Positions 51,227 to 60,658 are shown, numbered from the stretch's first letter. The stretch is 64,000 nucleotides of DNA from an uncultured Clostridia bacterium (GCA_904419945.1 CAJFTM010000001.1:174909-238908), one strand, 5' to 3'. Made by a program: numbers and translations. The notes: generated by a model not told the origin, from the sequence alone.

Positions 51227-52810
51227 ATGCTGCAGGTCACGAACGTCAGTTTACAGTACGGAAGTAAAAAACTGTTTGAAGATGTCAATCTGAAGTTTAC
51301 AAAGGGAAATTGTTATGGGATCATCGGCGCGAATGGCGCGGGTAAATCTACCTTTTTGAAGGTTTTATCCGGAGAGATCGAGCCGAATAAGGGCGAGGTC
51401 ACGCTGGATAAAAATGAGCGCATGTCTGTTCTCATGCAGAATCAAAATGCGTTCGATGATCAAACGGTGGTACGTACCGTTATGCTCGGCCATAAGCGCT
51501 TGGTCGATATCATGGATGAAAAGGATGCTTTGTACGCAAAGCCGGATTTTTCGGAAGAGGACGGCATCCGCGCGTCTGAACTCGAGAGTGAATTTGCTGA
51601 ACTGAATGGCTGGGAGGCGGAATCGGAAGCGGAAACTCTCTTAAATGAATTAGATATTCCTTCCGAATATCATAATTCGTTGATGGGCGAGCTGGATGCT
51701 AAAATGAAGGTCAAGGTGCTGCTCGCGCAGGCTTTGTTCGGCAATCCGGATGTGTTATTGTTGGACGAACCGACGAATAATTTGGATATTAAGACTGTAC
51801 GGTGGCTGGAAAATTATTTGCTTGATTTTGAAAATACCATTATCATCGTTTCGCATAACCGACATTTTCTCAATAAAGTCTGCACTTATATTTGTGACGT
51901 TGATTTTGGTAAGATCCAACTGTATCTCGGTAACTATGACTTTTGGTATCAAACGAGTCAGCTGATCGCCCGTCAAATGCGAGATCAGAATAAAAAGATG
52001 GAACAGCGCGCCAAAGAGTTGCAAGAATTTATTGCGCGCTTTGCGGCCAATGCTTCCAAGTCTAGGCAGGCAACTTCGCGTAAAAAAGAACTCGAACGTT
52101 TGACTCTCAATGATATCAAACCGTCTTTACGCAAATATCCGTTTATCGATTTTAAATTTGAACGCGAGATCGGTAACGATATCTTGATCGTCGAAGGGCT
52201 GACAAAAGAGGGATATTTCCATGATCTTGATTTTATTGTGCAAAAGGGCGATAAGATCGGGTTTGTCAGCGATAAGAGCACGACCATCACCATGTTGTTC
52301 GATATATTGACTGGAAAAGCGGAGCCCGATTCCGGCACCGTAAAATGGGGAAAGACGATCACCTTTTCTTATTTGCCGCAGAACAATAATGAATTTTTTG
52401 AAGGCAGTGATCTTACCCTCGTCGAATGGCTCAGCCAGTTTTCCAACGATCACTACGAGGAGTATTTACGCGGGTGGCTGGGGCGCATGCTCTTTTCGGG
52501 CGAAGAGGCGTTGAAAAAGGCGAAAGTTTTGTCTGGCGGCGAAAAAGTTCGTTGCATGCTCGCCAAGATGATGCTCGAAGGCGGGAATTTTTTGATTATG
52601 GATGAGCCGACGAACCATCTTGACCTCGAATCGATCACGGCGCTTAATAATGGAATGAATAACTTTAAGGGCTGTATGGCCTTTACTTCGCACGATCAGG
52701 AACTCATGAATACGGTTGCTACTCGTATCATTGAGATCAACGGCACGAAGACGTTTGATAAAAACGTCAATTACGACGAATACCTCGATTTGCTCGAGGG
52801 GAAGCAGTAA
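51227..52810 (+). CDS. ABC-F ATPase (YkpA/YbiT type) with one degenerate ATP site
   Basis: A 527-residue cytosolic protein with two ABC domains and no membrane part; ABC-F proteins act on the ribosome. NBD1 has an intact Walker A (GANGAGKS, 34-41) and Walker B (LLLDEPTNNLD). Its signature is degenerate (GELDAKMK at 154-161, no LSGG). NBD2 has an intact signature (LSGGEK, 435-440) and Walker B (MDEPTNHLD), but its Walker A is lost (SDKSTTI at 348-354). The linker between them (about 240-300) is basic and helical. The two defects fall on the same composite site. GAGAGG precedes the ATG; lgt follows by 4 bases. Confidence 0.92.
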   Translation: MLQVTNVSLQYGSKKLFEDVNLKFTKGNCYGIIGANGAGKSTFLKVLSGEIEPNKGEVTLDKNERMSVLMQNQNAFDDQTVVRTVMLGHKRLVDIMDEKDALYAKPDFSEEDGIRASELESEFAELNGWEAESEAETLLNELDIPSEYHNSLMGELDAKMKVKVLLAQALFGNPDVLLLDEPTNNLDIKTVRWLENYLLDFENTIIIVSHNRHFLNKVCTYICDVDFGKIQLYLGNYDFWYQTSQLIARQMRDQNKKMEQRAKELQEFIARFAANASKSRQATSRKKELERLTLNDIKPSLRKYPFIDFKFEREIGNDILIVEGLTKEGYFHDLDFIVQKGDKIGFVSDKSTTITMLFDILTGKAEPDSGTVKWGKTITFSYLPQNNNEFFEGSDLTLVEWLSQFSNDHYEEYLRGWLGRMLFSGEEALKKAKVLSGGEKVRCMLAKMMLEGGNFLIMDEPTNHLDLESITALNNGMNNFKGCMAFTSHDQELMNTVATRIIEINGTKTFDKNVNYDEYLDLLEGKQ

Positions 52811-52814
52811 CACA

Positions 52815-53708
52815 ATGTATCCTTATCCTTTGATTCGTTTTTCGGACGGAAGCGGCATCAGCCTCTATGAAATTTTTATGCTTGTCGGAGTCATCGCGGC
52901 AATGGTCTTGTTCTCTGTTTTGGCAGAGCGCCGTAAAATGCCGGGTAAACTTCAAAATTTAATCTTGATCGGTATTGTGATTTCGGTCGTTGTGGGCTAT
53001 CTTTTTGCAGTTCTGTTTCAGGCGATCTACAATGCGCTTGAGAGCGGTCAGTTTATCATTGACGAAAATACCGGTGCAACTTTTTATGGCGGATTGATCG
53101 GTGGTGCACTGTGTCTGATTCTCATTTACTTTGTTGGCTCGAGGGTCTTATTTCATACCAATCAAATCGGCGAGCGCTGGTTCCCGACGCTTGCCAACAT
53201 AGCCGCCGCTTGTGTACCGCTCGCGCATGGATTCGGCCGCATTGGCTGTTTGATGGCGGGTTGCTGCCATGGCGCAGAGACAGATGCATGGTATGGCATT
53301 GCAATGGACATCGGCAGTTTGGACGGTGAATATGTCAAAGTCGTCCCGCTGCAATTATTTGAAGCAATTTTTCTGTTTGTTTTGGCGGCAATATTAATTG
53401 TACAGATTTGGCGTGGGAAGGGATTGGAAGCGCCTGTTTATTTGATCGGCTATGGTGTGTGGCGCTTTATTATAGAATTTTTCCGTTCGGATGACCGCGG
53501 AGCCTCTTTTATTCCGGGGTTATCGCCATCACAGGTTACGACGATCGTATTGGTATTGGTTGGAATAGCGATTTATATCGGTTATTTTGTGATCTGTTCA
53601 AAAAAAGGGCGCTCGTACTTTACATTGCCGGAAAACGCAGAAAAAGATACGGGCAAAGAGAAGATGGTTTCGCAGGAATTGAAGCCTTCGGATAAGACGG
53701 ATCATTGA
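52815..53708 (+). CDS. lgt: Prolipoprotein diacylglyceryl transferase
   Basis: A 297-residue integral membrane enzyme that attaches diacylglycerol from phosphatidylglycerol to the lipobox cysteine of prelipoproteins, the first step of lipoprotein maturation. About seven membrane spans are visible. The Lgt signature is HGFGRIGCLMAGCCHG near 135, followed by VVPLQLFEAIF and the C-terminal WRFIIEFFRSDDRG. The start at 52815 gives MYPYPLIRF. The last 25 residues are charged and cytoplasmic. Confidence 0.94.
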   Translation: MYPYPLIRFSDGSGISLYEIFMLVGVIAAMVLFSVLAERRKMPGKLQNLILIGIVISVVVGYLFAVLFQAIYNALESGQFIIDENTGATFYGGLIGGALCLILIYFVGSRVLFHTNQIGERWFPTLANIAAACVPLAHGFGRIGCLMAGCCHGAETDAWYGIAMDIGSLDGEYVKVVPLQLFEAIFLFVLAAILIVQIWRGKGLEAPVYLIGYGVWRFIIEFFRSDDRGASFIPGLSPSQVTTIVLVLVGIAIYIGYFVICSKKGRSYFTLPENAEKDTGKEKMVSQELKPSDKTDH

Positions 53709-53749
53709 CCCGTTTTTCTATAAATTTGTTGTTTTTGTGAGGTGAAATT

Positions 53750-54163
53750 ATGAACGAAGAATACGATCCGCAGCAAGAGAATCGTTCGGTTCCTGCGGAA
53801 GATTCCAACAACAGCGATCAGCAGGGCAAAGGCCCTTCGAATGATCAAACGCAAAAAAAAGTGATCTTTATACTTTCTTATTTATTTGGGATCCTCTTCT
53901 TTTTGCCGTTGGTGCTGTATCCCAATGATGCGGATGCTCGCTTTCATGCAAACCAAGCTTTGTTGATTTTGCTTTGTGCTGTAATTGGTGAAGTCGTTTT
54001 CGGTATTCTGTGTTTGATTCCGTTTGTCGGCGTTGTGTTCGGAATTCTCTGTGGGTTGCTTGGTTTGGTCGTGCTGATTGCATGTATCTATTGTATCGTC
54101 GGCGTCGCAAAGGGCGAATGCTGGGAGTTACCTATTCTCGGTAAATTTCGCTTGATTCGTTGA
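53750..54163 (+). CDS. Small membrane protein, DUF4870-like
   Basis: A 137-residue protein. The first 35 residues are polar and Gln/Asn/Ser-rich. They are followed by three hydrophobic spans (about 37-55, 68-88, 90-112) with the pattern LSYLFGILFFLPLV and ARFHANQALLILL. This RFHANQ segment is typical of the DUF4870/Tic20-like family, whose function in bacteria is unknown. GAGGTG precedes the ATG and a terminator follows, so it may be the last gene of the ABC-F-lgt unit. Confidence 0.8.
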   Translation: MNEEYDPQQENRSVPAEDSNNSDQQGKGPSNDQTQKKVIFILSYLFGILFFLPLVLYPNDADARFHANQALLILLCAVIGEVVFGILCLIPFVGVVFGILCGLLGLVVLIACIYCIVGVAKGECWELPILGKFRLIR

Positions 54164-54188
54164 TGCATCAAAGAAAGTATGAAAAGAT

Positions 54189-54210
54189 GCCCGCGCAAAG
54201 CGCGGGCTTT
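54189..54210 (+). terminator. Terminator after the small membrane protein gene
   Basis: GCCCGCGC (54189-54196) pairs with GCGCGGGC (54200-54207), loop AAA, followed by TTTGCT. Confidence 0.78.
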
Positions 54211-54258
54211 GCTGTGTCAATTTTTACCTAGGGAAAATAGATAGAAAAAAGGGTTTTT

Positions 54259-55200
54259 ATGAATTTTTTGGCAACACTGATCAACGTTCTCATTATTGTT
54301 GTATTGGCTGTGCCCGGATTTGTTTTGCGGAAAGCAAAGCTCTTTTCCGATAAAGTGGCATCCCTTCTTGCCGTTTTATTGCTGTATGTATCGCAGCCGT
54401 TTTTGATGATGTCGTCTATCTTTAATAAACCGTTTGATCCCGCAATGCTGTCTCGCTTTGCCTGGGTGCTCGGTTTTGCAATCGTTTTGCAGTTGGCTGT
54501 TTATTTCGTCGCAAAACTTTGCTTTGCGGGAGATAAAAATGTGTCAGCAAAACGCGCTGCGGTAGCCTCGTCTTATCTCGGCAATGTCGGGTTTATGGGT
54601 ATTCCTGTCATGGAAATGCTTTTTCCTGGCAACGATGAGATGATCCTGTATACAGTCGTCTATAATATCGTCTTTAATGCAATGACTTGGACTTTAGGCG
54701 TTTATGCGATCACCGGTGAAAGAAAGCGCATCAATCCGCTGAAGGTTTTTCTAAACCCGCCGACGATTGCAGTTTTAATAGCGCTTCCGTTTTTCTTTTG
54801 CAATGTCACGATCCCGGAACAAGTCATGATGCCGATCAAGTATCTAGGAGATATGACGCTTCCGCTTTCTATGATCATATTGGGGGTGAGGCTTGCAGAT
54901 ATGCGCCCCTTGCGCTTGATCGCTGATGTGCGTGTATATATTGTAGCCGTACTGAAATTGATCGTCTCACCGTTACTCAGTCTCGGTATCCTGTTGCTTG
55001 TCGATATCATTTTCCCGCTCGATCGCTTTGTGATGATCGCTTTGTTTATTATTGCCGCTATGCCGACTGCATCCAGCGCCCTTAATTTTGCGGAGATGTT
55101 CGGCGGTGACCGTGAAACGGCGGCTGCTTCCACGCTGATGAATACATTGCTATGCATCATCACGATACCGGTCTTGATGCTGCTCTGCAATTTTATATAA
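54259..55200 (+). CDS. AEC family transporter (auxin efflux carrier type)
   Basis: A 313-residue integral membrane protein with about ten spans in two similar halves, which is the layout of the AEC family. Recognisable pieces are FLATLINVLIIVVLAVPGFVL, SSYLGNVGFMGIPVMEMLFP and the C-terminal AAMPTASSALNFAEMFGGD. Bacterial members move organic acids such as malate, but the substrate here is open. AAGGG lies before the ATG. A terminator follows. Confidence 0.88.
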   Translation: MNFLATLINVLIIVVLAVPGFVLRKAKLFSDKVASLLAVLLLYVSQPFLMMSSIFNKPFDPAMLSRFAWVLGFAIVLQLAVYFVAKLCFAGDKNVSAKRAAVASSYLGNVGFMGIPVMEMLFPGNDEMILYTVVYNIVFNAMTWTLGVYAITGERKRINPLKVFLNPPTIAVLIALPFFFCNVTIPEQVMMPIKYLGDMTLPLSMIILGVRLADMRPLRLIADVRVYIVAVLKLIVSPLLSLGILLLVDIIFPLDRFVMIALFIIAAMPTASSALNFAEMFGGDRETAAASTLMNTLLCIITIPVLMLLCNFI

Positions 55201-55212
55201 TTGATTCAATTT

Positions 55213-55240
55213 AACTCCCGCAGTATTGCGGGAGTTTTTA
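55213..55240 (+). terminator. Terminator after the AEC gene
   Basis: AACTCCCGCA (55213-55222) pairs with TGCGGGAGTT (55227-55236), loop GTAT, followed by TTT. Confidence 0.9.
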
Positions 55241-55293
55241 TCTTTTATCGATGCATTTTTTGTTATGGAACGACGAAAATTTTTAGGCACCCC

Positions 55294-55322
55294 TTGCGCA
55301 CAGGGATATTTCGTGTTATAAT
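55294..55322 (+). promoter_or_regulatory. Promoter for the two-component pair
   Basis: TTGCGC at 55294-55299 and TATAAT at 55317-55322, spacing 17. A start near 55329 leaves a short leader before the ribosome site. Confidence 0.7.
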
Positions 55323-55345
55323 GAAAAAAATGTGCGGAGGATACG

Positions 55346-56077
55346 ATGATCAAAGTAGCGATCGTTGAGGATGATGAGCGGGATTTTCTCATTCTCCGAA
55401 ATTTTTTGGAACAATACGGGAAAGACGGGGGAGAAGCGTTTGATATTTGCCGCTTTCAAAACGCATTTGATTTTGTCAGCGACTATGTTCCGGAATATGA
55501 TATTATCTTTTTTGACATCGAGATGCCGCGGATGAATGGGATGGAAGGGGCGCGGCGCATTCGTAAGATTGACGCCGGCGTTGCGATCGTATTTGTGACC
55601 AATATGGCCCAGTATGCAATTCAGGGCTACGATGTGGATGCAATCGATTTTTTGGTCAAACCGATCATATATACCGGGTTTGCAGAAAAATTGCGCCGCG
55701 CGATCAATTTTTCGGTCGGCCGCCGCAGTACTCCTGTCCTTGTCTGCACAGAAGAAGGTGCGTATATTCGCATCCTGTGTTCAGATGTATGTTATATCGA
55801 AAAGGATAAAAATTATGTCCTGTATCATTGCCGAGACGGTCATGTTTACCGCAAACGCGAGCAATTGCATAAAGTGAGCGAAATGTTCTGCAAGCATGGT
55901 TTTGCATATATCAACTCCGGCTGCATTGTTAACTTTTTCGATATACGCCAACTGACTCAGACATCCTTGACCGTGTGTGGGATCGAGCTTCCCTTAGCGC
56001 GGCACAGAAGACAGGAATTTGTAGCTGAATACATGCGGTGGCTTGGTGGCCGCACGGGAGAGGGGGGTAACCATTGA
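55346..56077 (+). CDS. LytTR-type response regulator (AgrA-like)
   Basis: A 243-residue response regulator. The receiver domain (1-120) has the acidic pocket VEDDERD, the phosphoacceptor Asp57 in FFDIEMPRMNG, and the Thr and Lys switch residues (VTN, LVKP). The C-terminal LytTR domain (about 135-235) has DVCYIEKDKNYVLYH and AYINSGCIVNF, a beta-strand DNA-binding domain. It overlaps the kinase gene by 4 bases. No AgrB/AgrD-type peptide genes are adjacent. Confidence 0.92.
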   Translation: MIKVAIVEDDERDFLILRNFLEQYGKDGGEAFDICRFQNAFDFVSDYVPEYDIIFFDIEMPRMNGMEGARRIRKIDAGVAIVFVTNMAQYAIQGYDVDAIDFLVKPIIYTGFAEKLRRAINFSVGRRSTPVLVCTEEGAYIRILCSDVCYIEKDKNYVLYHCRDGHVYRKREQLHKVSEMFCKHGFAYINSGCIVNFFDIRQLTQTSLTVCGIELPLARHRRQEFVAEYMRWLGGRTGEGGNH

Positions 56078-57467
56078 TCGCATACATGATTTGGTATTAT
56101 GTAAATCTGGGGCTTTGGTTTGATATTCAGTTGCTCTGCTGCTGCGGTGTCTTTGCTTATCGGTTTCCGCGCCGTAAATACTTTTTCTTGCGGTTGTTTG
56201 TATCGATTCTCGTTTTTTTCAGTATAAGCGTCGGCGCATGTTCCGTGTTTTTGGTCAATGTACAGTCAATCGGAACAACATGGTACCTGAACTTTTTTGT
56301 TTTACAACTTTTATATTTTGGACTGATTTGGGGCCTCCTTCTTTGCTGCCTTGTTTTTTGTTTTGCCATCGGTTGGAAAGAGAGCGTGTTTATCGGAATC
56401 GGCAGTTATGCGGCACAGCACATCGCCTATTCTCTCTCTACGTTTATTCGTTATTTTTTTACGGTACCATCTGAGAACTATGGTTATACTGTTTTGTTTG
56501 AAACGGTGCCGCTCGCTGTTGTCTGCCTGCTCGTCTGGTTATTGCTGACGCGGAAACGAACGTTGCGGATGCGGCGGCGCGAGATGCGGTTCTTGCCTTT
56601 GGCTGGCATTATGATCGCTTCTTGTATTGTATTCAGCAGTCTGTCCAGTACGGCGCGGTCAGAAGAAGCGCTCTTTATGTCGCAGATCGTCGGAAGGGGA
56701 TATGCAATCATCTGTTGTGTGCTGATTCTCGTATTATTGTTTGGATTTACGCGCGAAAATGAATTGGAACAGGACAAACTGACAATGGAAATCCTGCTGC
56801 ATGCAGAGCAAGAACAGCATCGGATCAACCGCGAAACGATTGACATCATCAACATCAAATGTCACGATTTGAAGCATCTGCTTTCAGGACTCCGCGAGAT
56901 GGACCAAAAACCTGAAAGGGATGAAGCGATTGCTGAAATCCAGCAAGCGGTTCAGTTTTATGATTCGAATATCCGTACCGGCAATGATACGCTCGATTTG
57001 ATCCTGACGCAAAAGAGCTTTTTGTGCTACAACAAAAAAATAGCTCTTGAATGTTTTATAGACGGAACTTGTATGGTTTTATGAAATCATCAGATCTTCT
57101 CTCTCTGTTTGGCAACATTTTGGACAATGCCATAGAGGCGGTGCAAAATTTTCCGACTGAGAAACGGACGATCTCACTGCGCATCGGTGAACGCAACGGT
57201 TCAATTTTTATTCATGCCGAAAATCCTTGCGGAGAGCTGTGCTTCCGCGACGGACTGCCGCAGACGACGAAGGCGGACAAGGCCTACCACGGCTTCGGCG
57301 TCCGCTCCATTCGCTACATCGTTAAAAAGTACGGAGGAGAGGTGTCGATGTACACGGAAGGCAGAAAGTTCCATGTCGATATCCTTTTTTATAGCGGCGC
57401 CGGGGATGGAAAGCAGGAGGCAAGGGCTGTGCCGGGCAGCCACGCATTCCTTTCGCACAAAAAATGA
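56074..57467 (+). pseudogene. AgrC-like sensor histidine kinase, interrupted by a one-base frameshift
   Basis: The first frame (56074-57084, 336 residues) encodes six or seven membrane spans (about 5-215), then the dimerisation helix with the phosphoacceptor His264 in KCHDLKHLL. It hits a stop right before the ATPase domain. The next frame (open from 57051 to 57467) continues with FMKSSDLLSLFGNILDNAIE (N box) and YHGFGVRSIRYIVKKYGG (G box), the rest of a GHKL ATPase. The join is at ATGG near 57073-57076: one more G would give ...GTCMGFMKSS and an intact kinase of about 464 residues. It may be a real mutation, a phase-variable site or an assembly error. Confidence 0.85.
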
Positions 57468-57489
57468 CCAAATACATAAATTTTCAGAC

Positions 57490-57528
57490 CGAATGCACCA
57501 AGTTCGTGCCGTTCGGCCTTTTTTTTTG
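57490..57528 (+). terminator. Terminator after the kinase gene
   Basis: CCGAATGCAC pairs with GTGCCGTTCGG around CAAGTTC, with a small internal loop, followed by CC and a run of eight or more T ending at 57527. Confidence 0.75.
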
Positions 57529-57535
57529 CTATAAT
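57527..57535 (+). promoter_or_regulatory. Extended -10 promoter for the GH3 gene
   Basis: TGCTATAAT (TGnTATAAT) directly after the T-run of the preceding terminator, with no good -35 box. The GH3 ribosome site AGGAGG begins about 30 bases later. Confidence 0.6.
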
Positions 57536-57578
57536 GCGCTTGGTCTGAAGGCCAAGAATGATATCAGGAGGTAAAAAA

Positions 57579-60500
57579 ATGACAAGCAAAAGCAAAAAAG
57601 CTGTTGCGATATCTGTCTCTGCCGTATTGATCGCGATTTTTCTTGTACTGAATATCGCCTGCGGCATCTTTGCGGATTATGTGACGGCATTTTTGTGCGG
57701 TTACGGCGCAGACTCGGAAGAAATGACGGCCGCCCGTCAGGAGAGCGCTGCGCTCGCCGACCAAATCGTGGGGGAAGGGATCGTGATGGTGCAGAACGAG
57801 AACGATACGCTTCCTCTGAGCAAGACGGAAGACGCTCGCGTCAACGTGTTCGGATGGTCGTCCACCCAATGGGTCTATGGCGGCAGCGGCTCCGGGCAGG
57901 TACAGCAGCCGGGCGACGAAGCGGAACCGGTCGGCATCCTCGAGGCACTCGAGAGCGCTGGCATCGAGTACAATACCGAACTGACGGATATGTACCGTAG
58001 CTATCTCGCGGAGCGTCCGTATGCTTCTACCGGTGCATTGAACAGCTGGAACTATCAGTTCTCCCGTTTGTATGAGCCGTCTATCGACGACACACGCTAT
58101 TACAGCCAGTCTCTGTTGAGCAACGCGGAGGCCTATTCGGACACGGCGATCGTCGTCATCGGCCGAGTTTCCGGCGAAAGCAACGATCAGCCCAAGGTGC
58201 AGTATAAGGGTGCATTTGACCGCACCGCACACGACAACGGGACGGACGATAAGGACACGACCCGCACCTATCTCGAGATCTCGACGGAAGAGGAAGCACT
58301 CCTCGAATATGTCGGAGCCCATTACGACAAGGTCGTCGTCCTCATCAACGCACTCAACACCTTTGAGCTTGGCTTTATGGAGACGATTGAAGGATTGGAT
58401 GCCTGCCTGATCGTCGGCGGCACGGGCTGGACGGGCGCCACGGCAATCCCGAAGGTACTGTATGGAGATCTCTCTCCTTCCGGCCACGTGGTCGACACCT
58501 ATGCCTATGCTTTGGAAAGCTACGCGAGTTACGCTAATTCGGGCGGTTATGAGGGAGAAAATTACTATACGAATGCGACGGACGACCTGTATCCGATGAC
58601 CGTGACCAATGGCAACGTCGGGGACAACACCACCCCGTATGAGGGCGTGGCTTACGTCGACTACGTCGAAGGCATTTACATCGGCTATAAGTGGTTCGAG
58701 ACGGCGGACGAAGAGGGCTATTGGGACGGCGTCTCCAACGAATATGGTGAAGGTTATGAGGGTGTCGTGCAGTATCCATATGGGTATGGCTTGAGCTATA
58801 CTGAATTTTCGTGGGAAGTTATTGATATTTCAGCCGGTAGTGGCGCAACGCTCGGTGCTGACGATGAGATCACGATTACTGTGCGCGTCACTAACGAAGG
58901 TGATGTTGCCGGGCAAGACGTCGTACAGCTCTATTATACGCCTCCGTATATCGAAGGGGAAATCGAGAAGGCATCCGTCAATCTTGCCGATTTTGCAAAA
59001 ACACAAATTTTGGAACCGGATGAGTATGAGGATTTAACGCTTTCCTTCTCTGTATACGATATGGCATCTTATGACTGCTACGATCGCAATGAAAACGGAT
59101 TTGCCGGCTATGAATTGGATGCTGGCACTTATCTCGTCAGCCTGCGCAGCGATGCCCATACGACGCACGATCTGCTCAATACTCCGAACAGCGTCGTCAC
59201 TGACCCGGTCATTGAATACGAGATCGAGGCGACCGAGTATCCGACCGATCCCGTTACCGGAAATGAAGTGAGTAATAAATTTACGGGCGAAGATGCCATT
59301 GACGGTATTTCGATTGATGGCAGTGATTCGGGGGCAGATATCCAGTGGCTGACGCGCGGCGACTTTGAAGGGACGTTTCCCTCTGAACTTGCGCCGGCGC
59401 GCGAGATGACGCAAAATTTGATCGATACGAACCTGTATACGGAAGAGGATGCCAACGCTTGGGTCGACCCGACGGATGAACCTGTCACCTTTGATGCGGA
59501 TAATGGACTTTCGATCACAACTACGGATGAAGAAGGAAATACTGTCGTCAGCGAGCTCGGCTTAGAGCTGGGCGCCGATTATGATGATCCCCGCTGGGAC
59601 GATTTGCTCGATCAATTGAACAAGGAGGAAGGGCTCACGCTTGTCCTCAACGGTTACGCCGCCAACGGCGCCGTCCCCTCCATCGGCAAACCAGCGACCG
59701 TCGACCTCGACGGCCCCGCGCAGATCGGCAGCTTCGGCATGGCGATGATGTACGGTACGGGCACCGGCTTCCCTTGCGCGACGGTCCTCGGCCAGACATT
59801 CAATAAGAACCTCGCCTATGACTTCGGCCTCTCGCTCGGCAGAGAGGGCGTCACGATGGGCATCAACGGCTGGTACGGCCCGGCGATCAACCTGCACCGC
59901 AGCGCCTTCGGCGGCAGAAACTTCGAATATTATTCGGAAGATTCCTACCAGATGGGCATTATGTGCGCGGAGGCGGTGCGCGGCGCCAAAAATGCCGGCA
60001 TGTACTCGTACTTGAAGCACCTCGTGCTCTATGAACAGGAGTGGAACCGCGACGGCATCTATACCTGGGTGACCGAGCAGACGCTGCGCGAGATCTACCT
60101 CAGACCGTTCCAGATCGCCATTCAGGAAGGCGGCGCGACGGGTATCATGAGCTCGTACAACCGTATCGGCGCCATCTGGGCGGGCGGCAGCGAGGCGCTT
60201 TTAAGCAATGAAGGCGTCCTGCGAGGCGAATGGGGCTTCCGCGGCGCGGTGCTCACCGACTACTGCGACCACCACGTCTATATGAACGGCGACCATCAGT
60301 TCCGCGCTGGCGGCGACCTGTGGATGAGCGGCGTCTACTTCCCCGGCTGGGGCGAACCTGCCGAGCTGGATTACGAGACGGAGTCTAACACCTTTAACCA
60401 GCGTCTGCGCGAAGCGGTCAAAAACAATACATATATGTATCTCAACGCACAGTATGCGAACTCGATCTATAACGCGGCTGAAGATACCGTGCCAATTACA

Positions 60501-60638
60501 GGAGGCACTAAAACAGACGTTTTCCCTTGGTGGATTCCTGTACTCGTCGTACTGGATGTGGTCGTAGTTGCCGGATGCGCTGTTTGGATTTTCTTTGCAT
60601 TCCGTAAAGGCGGCAAGAAAAACGAAAAGGCAGCATGA
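57579..60638 (+). CDS. Membrane-anchored GH3 glycoside hydrolase with inverted domain order
   Basis: A 1019-residue protein. It starts with a membrane segment (about 10-30). Next comes the alpha/beta sandwich domain that normally lies second in GH3 (GIVMVQNENDTLPL near 62), then a FnIII-like domain (about 430-540). The catalytic TIM barrel comes last (about 680-930) with QTFNKNLAYDFGLSLGREGV, GRNFEYYSEDSY, KHLVLYEQEWNRDG and the nucleophile Asp894 in GAVLTDYCDHH. A second membrane segment and basic tail (PVLVVLDVVVVAGCAVWIFF) end it. Inverted GH3 enzymes are known from rumen Clostridia. It probably cuts beta-glucosides or similar at the cell surface. The ATG follows AGGAGG. Base composition is uneven along the gene. 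Confidence 0.9.
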   Translation: MTSKSKKAVAISVSAVLIAIFLVLNIACGIFADYVTAFLCGYGADSEEMTAARQESAALADQIVGEGIVMVQNENDTLPLSKTEDARVNVFGWSSTQWVYGGSGSGQVQQPGDEAEPVGILEALESAGIEYNTELTDMYRSYLAERPYASTGALNSWNYQFSRLYEPSIDDTRYYSQSLLSNAEAYSDTAIVVIGRVSGESNDQPKVQYKGAFDRTAHDNGTDDKDTTRTYLEISTEEEALLEYVGAHYDKVVVLINALNTFELGFMETIEGLDACLIVGGTGWTGATAIPKVLYGDLSPSGHVVDTYAYALESYASYANSGGYEGENYYTNATDDLYPMTVTNGNVGDNTTPYEGVAYVDYVEGIYIGYKWFETADEEGYWDGVSNEYGEGYEGVVQYPYGYGLSYTEFSWEVIDISAGSGATLGADDEITITVRVTNEGDVAGQDVVQLYYTPPYIEGEIEKASVNLADFAKTQILEPDEYEDLTLSFSVYDMASYDCYDRNENGFAGYELDAGTYLVSLRSDAHTTHDLLNTPNSVVTDPVIEYEIEATEYPTDPVTGNEVSNKFTGEDAIDGISIDGSDSGADIQWLTRGDFEGTFPSELAPAREMTQNLIDTNLYTEEDANAWVDPTDEPVTFDADNGLSITTTDEEGNTVVSELGLELGADYDDPRWDDLLDQLNKEEGLTLVLNGYAANGAVPSIGKPATVDLDGPAQIGSFGMAMMYGTGTGFPCATVLGQTFNKNLAYDFGLSLGREGVTMGINGWYGPAINLHRSAFGGRNFEYYSEDSYQMGIMCAEAVRGAKNAGMYSYLKHLVLYEQEWNRDGIYTWVTEQTLREIYLRPFQIAIQEGGATGIMSSYNRIGAIWAGGSEALLSNEGVLRGEWGFRGAVLTDYCDHHVYMNGDHQFRAGGDLWMSGVYFPGWGEPAELDYETESNTFNQRLREAVKNNTYMYLNAQYANSIYNAAEDTVPITGGTKTDVFPWWIPVLVVLDVVVVAGCAVWIFFAFRKGGKKNEKAA

Positions 60639-60658
60639 TCATTCTGTTTTAGCAAAAA

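Noticed and set aside
57051..57084. Programmed -1 frameshift in the kinase gene
   Set aside because: The overlap of the two frames holds no slippery heptamer and no downstream hairpin of note; the A7 run at 57034-57040 lies before a stop in the second frame, so it cannot be the shift site. A one-base loss is simpler.
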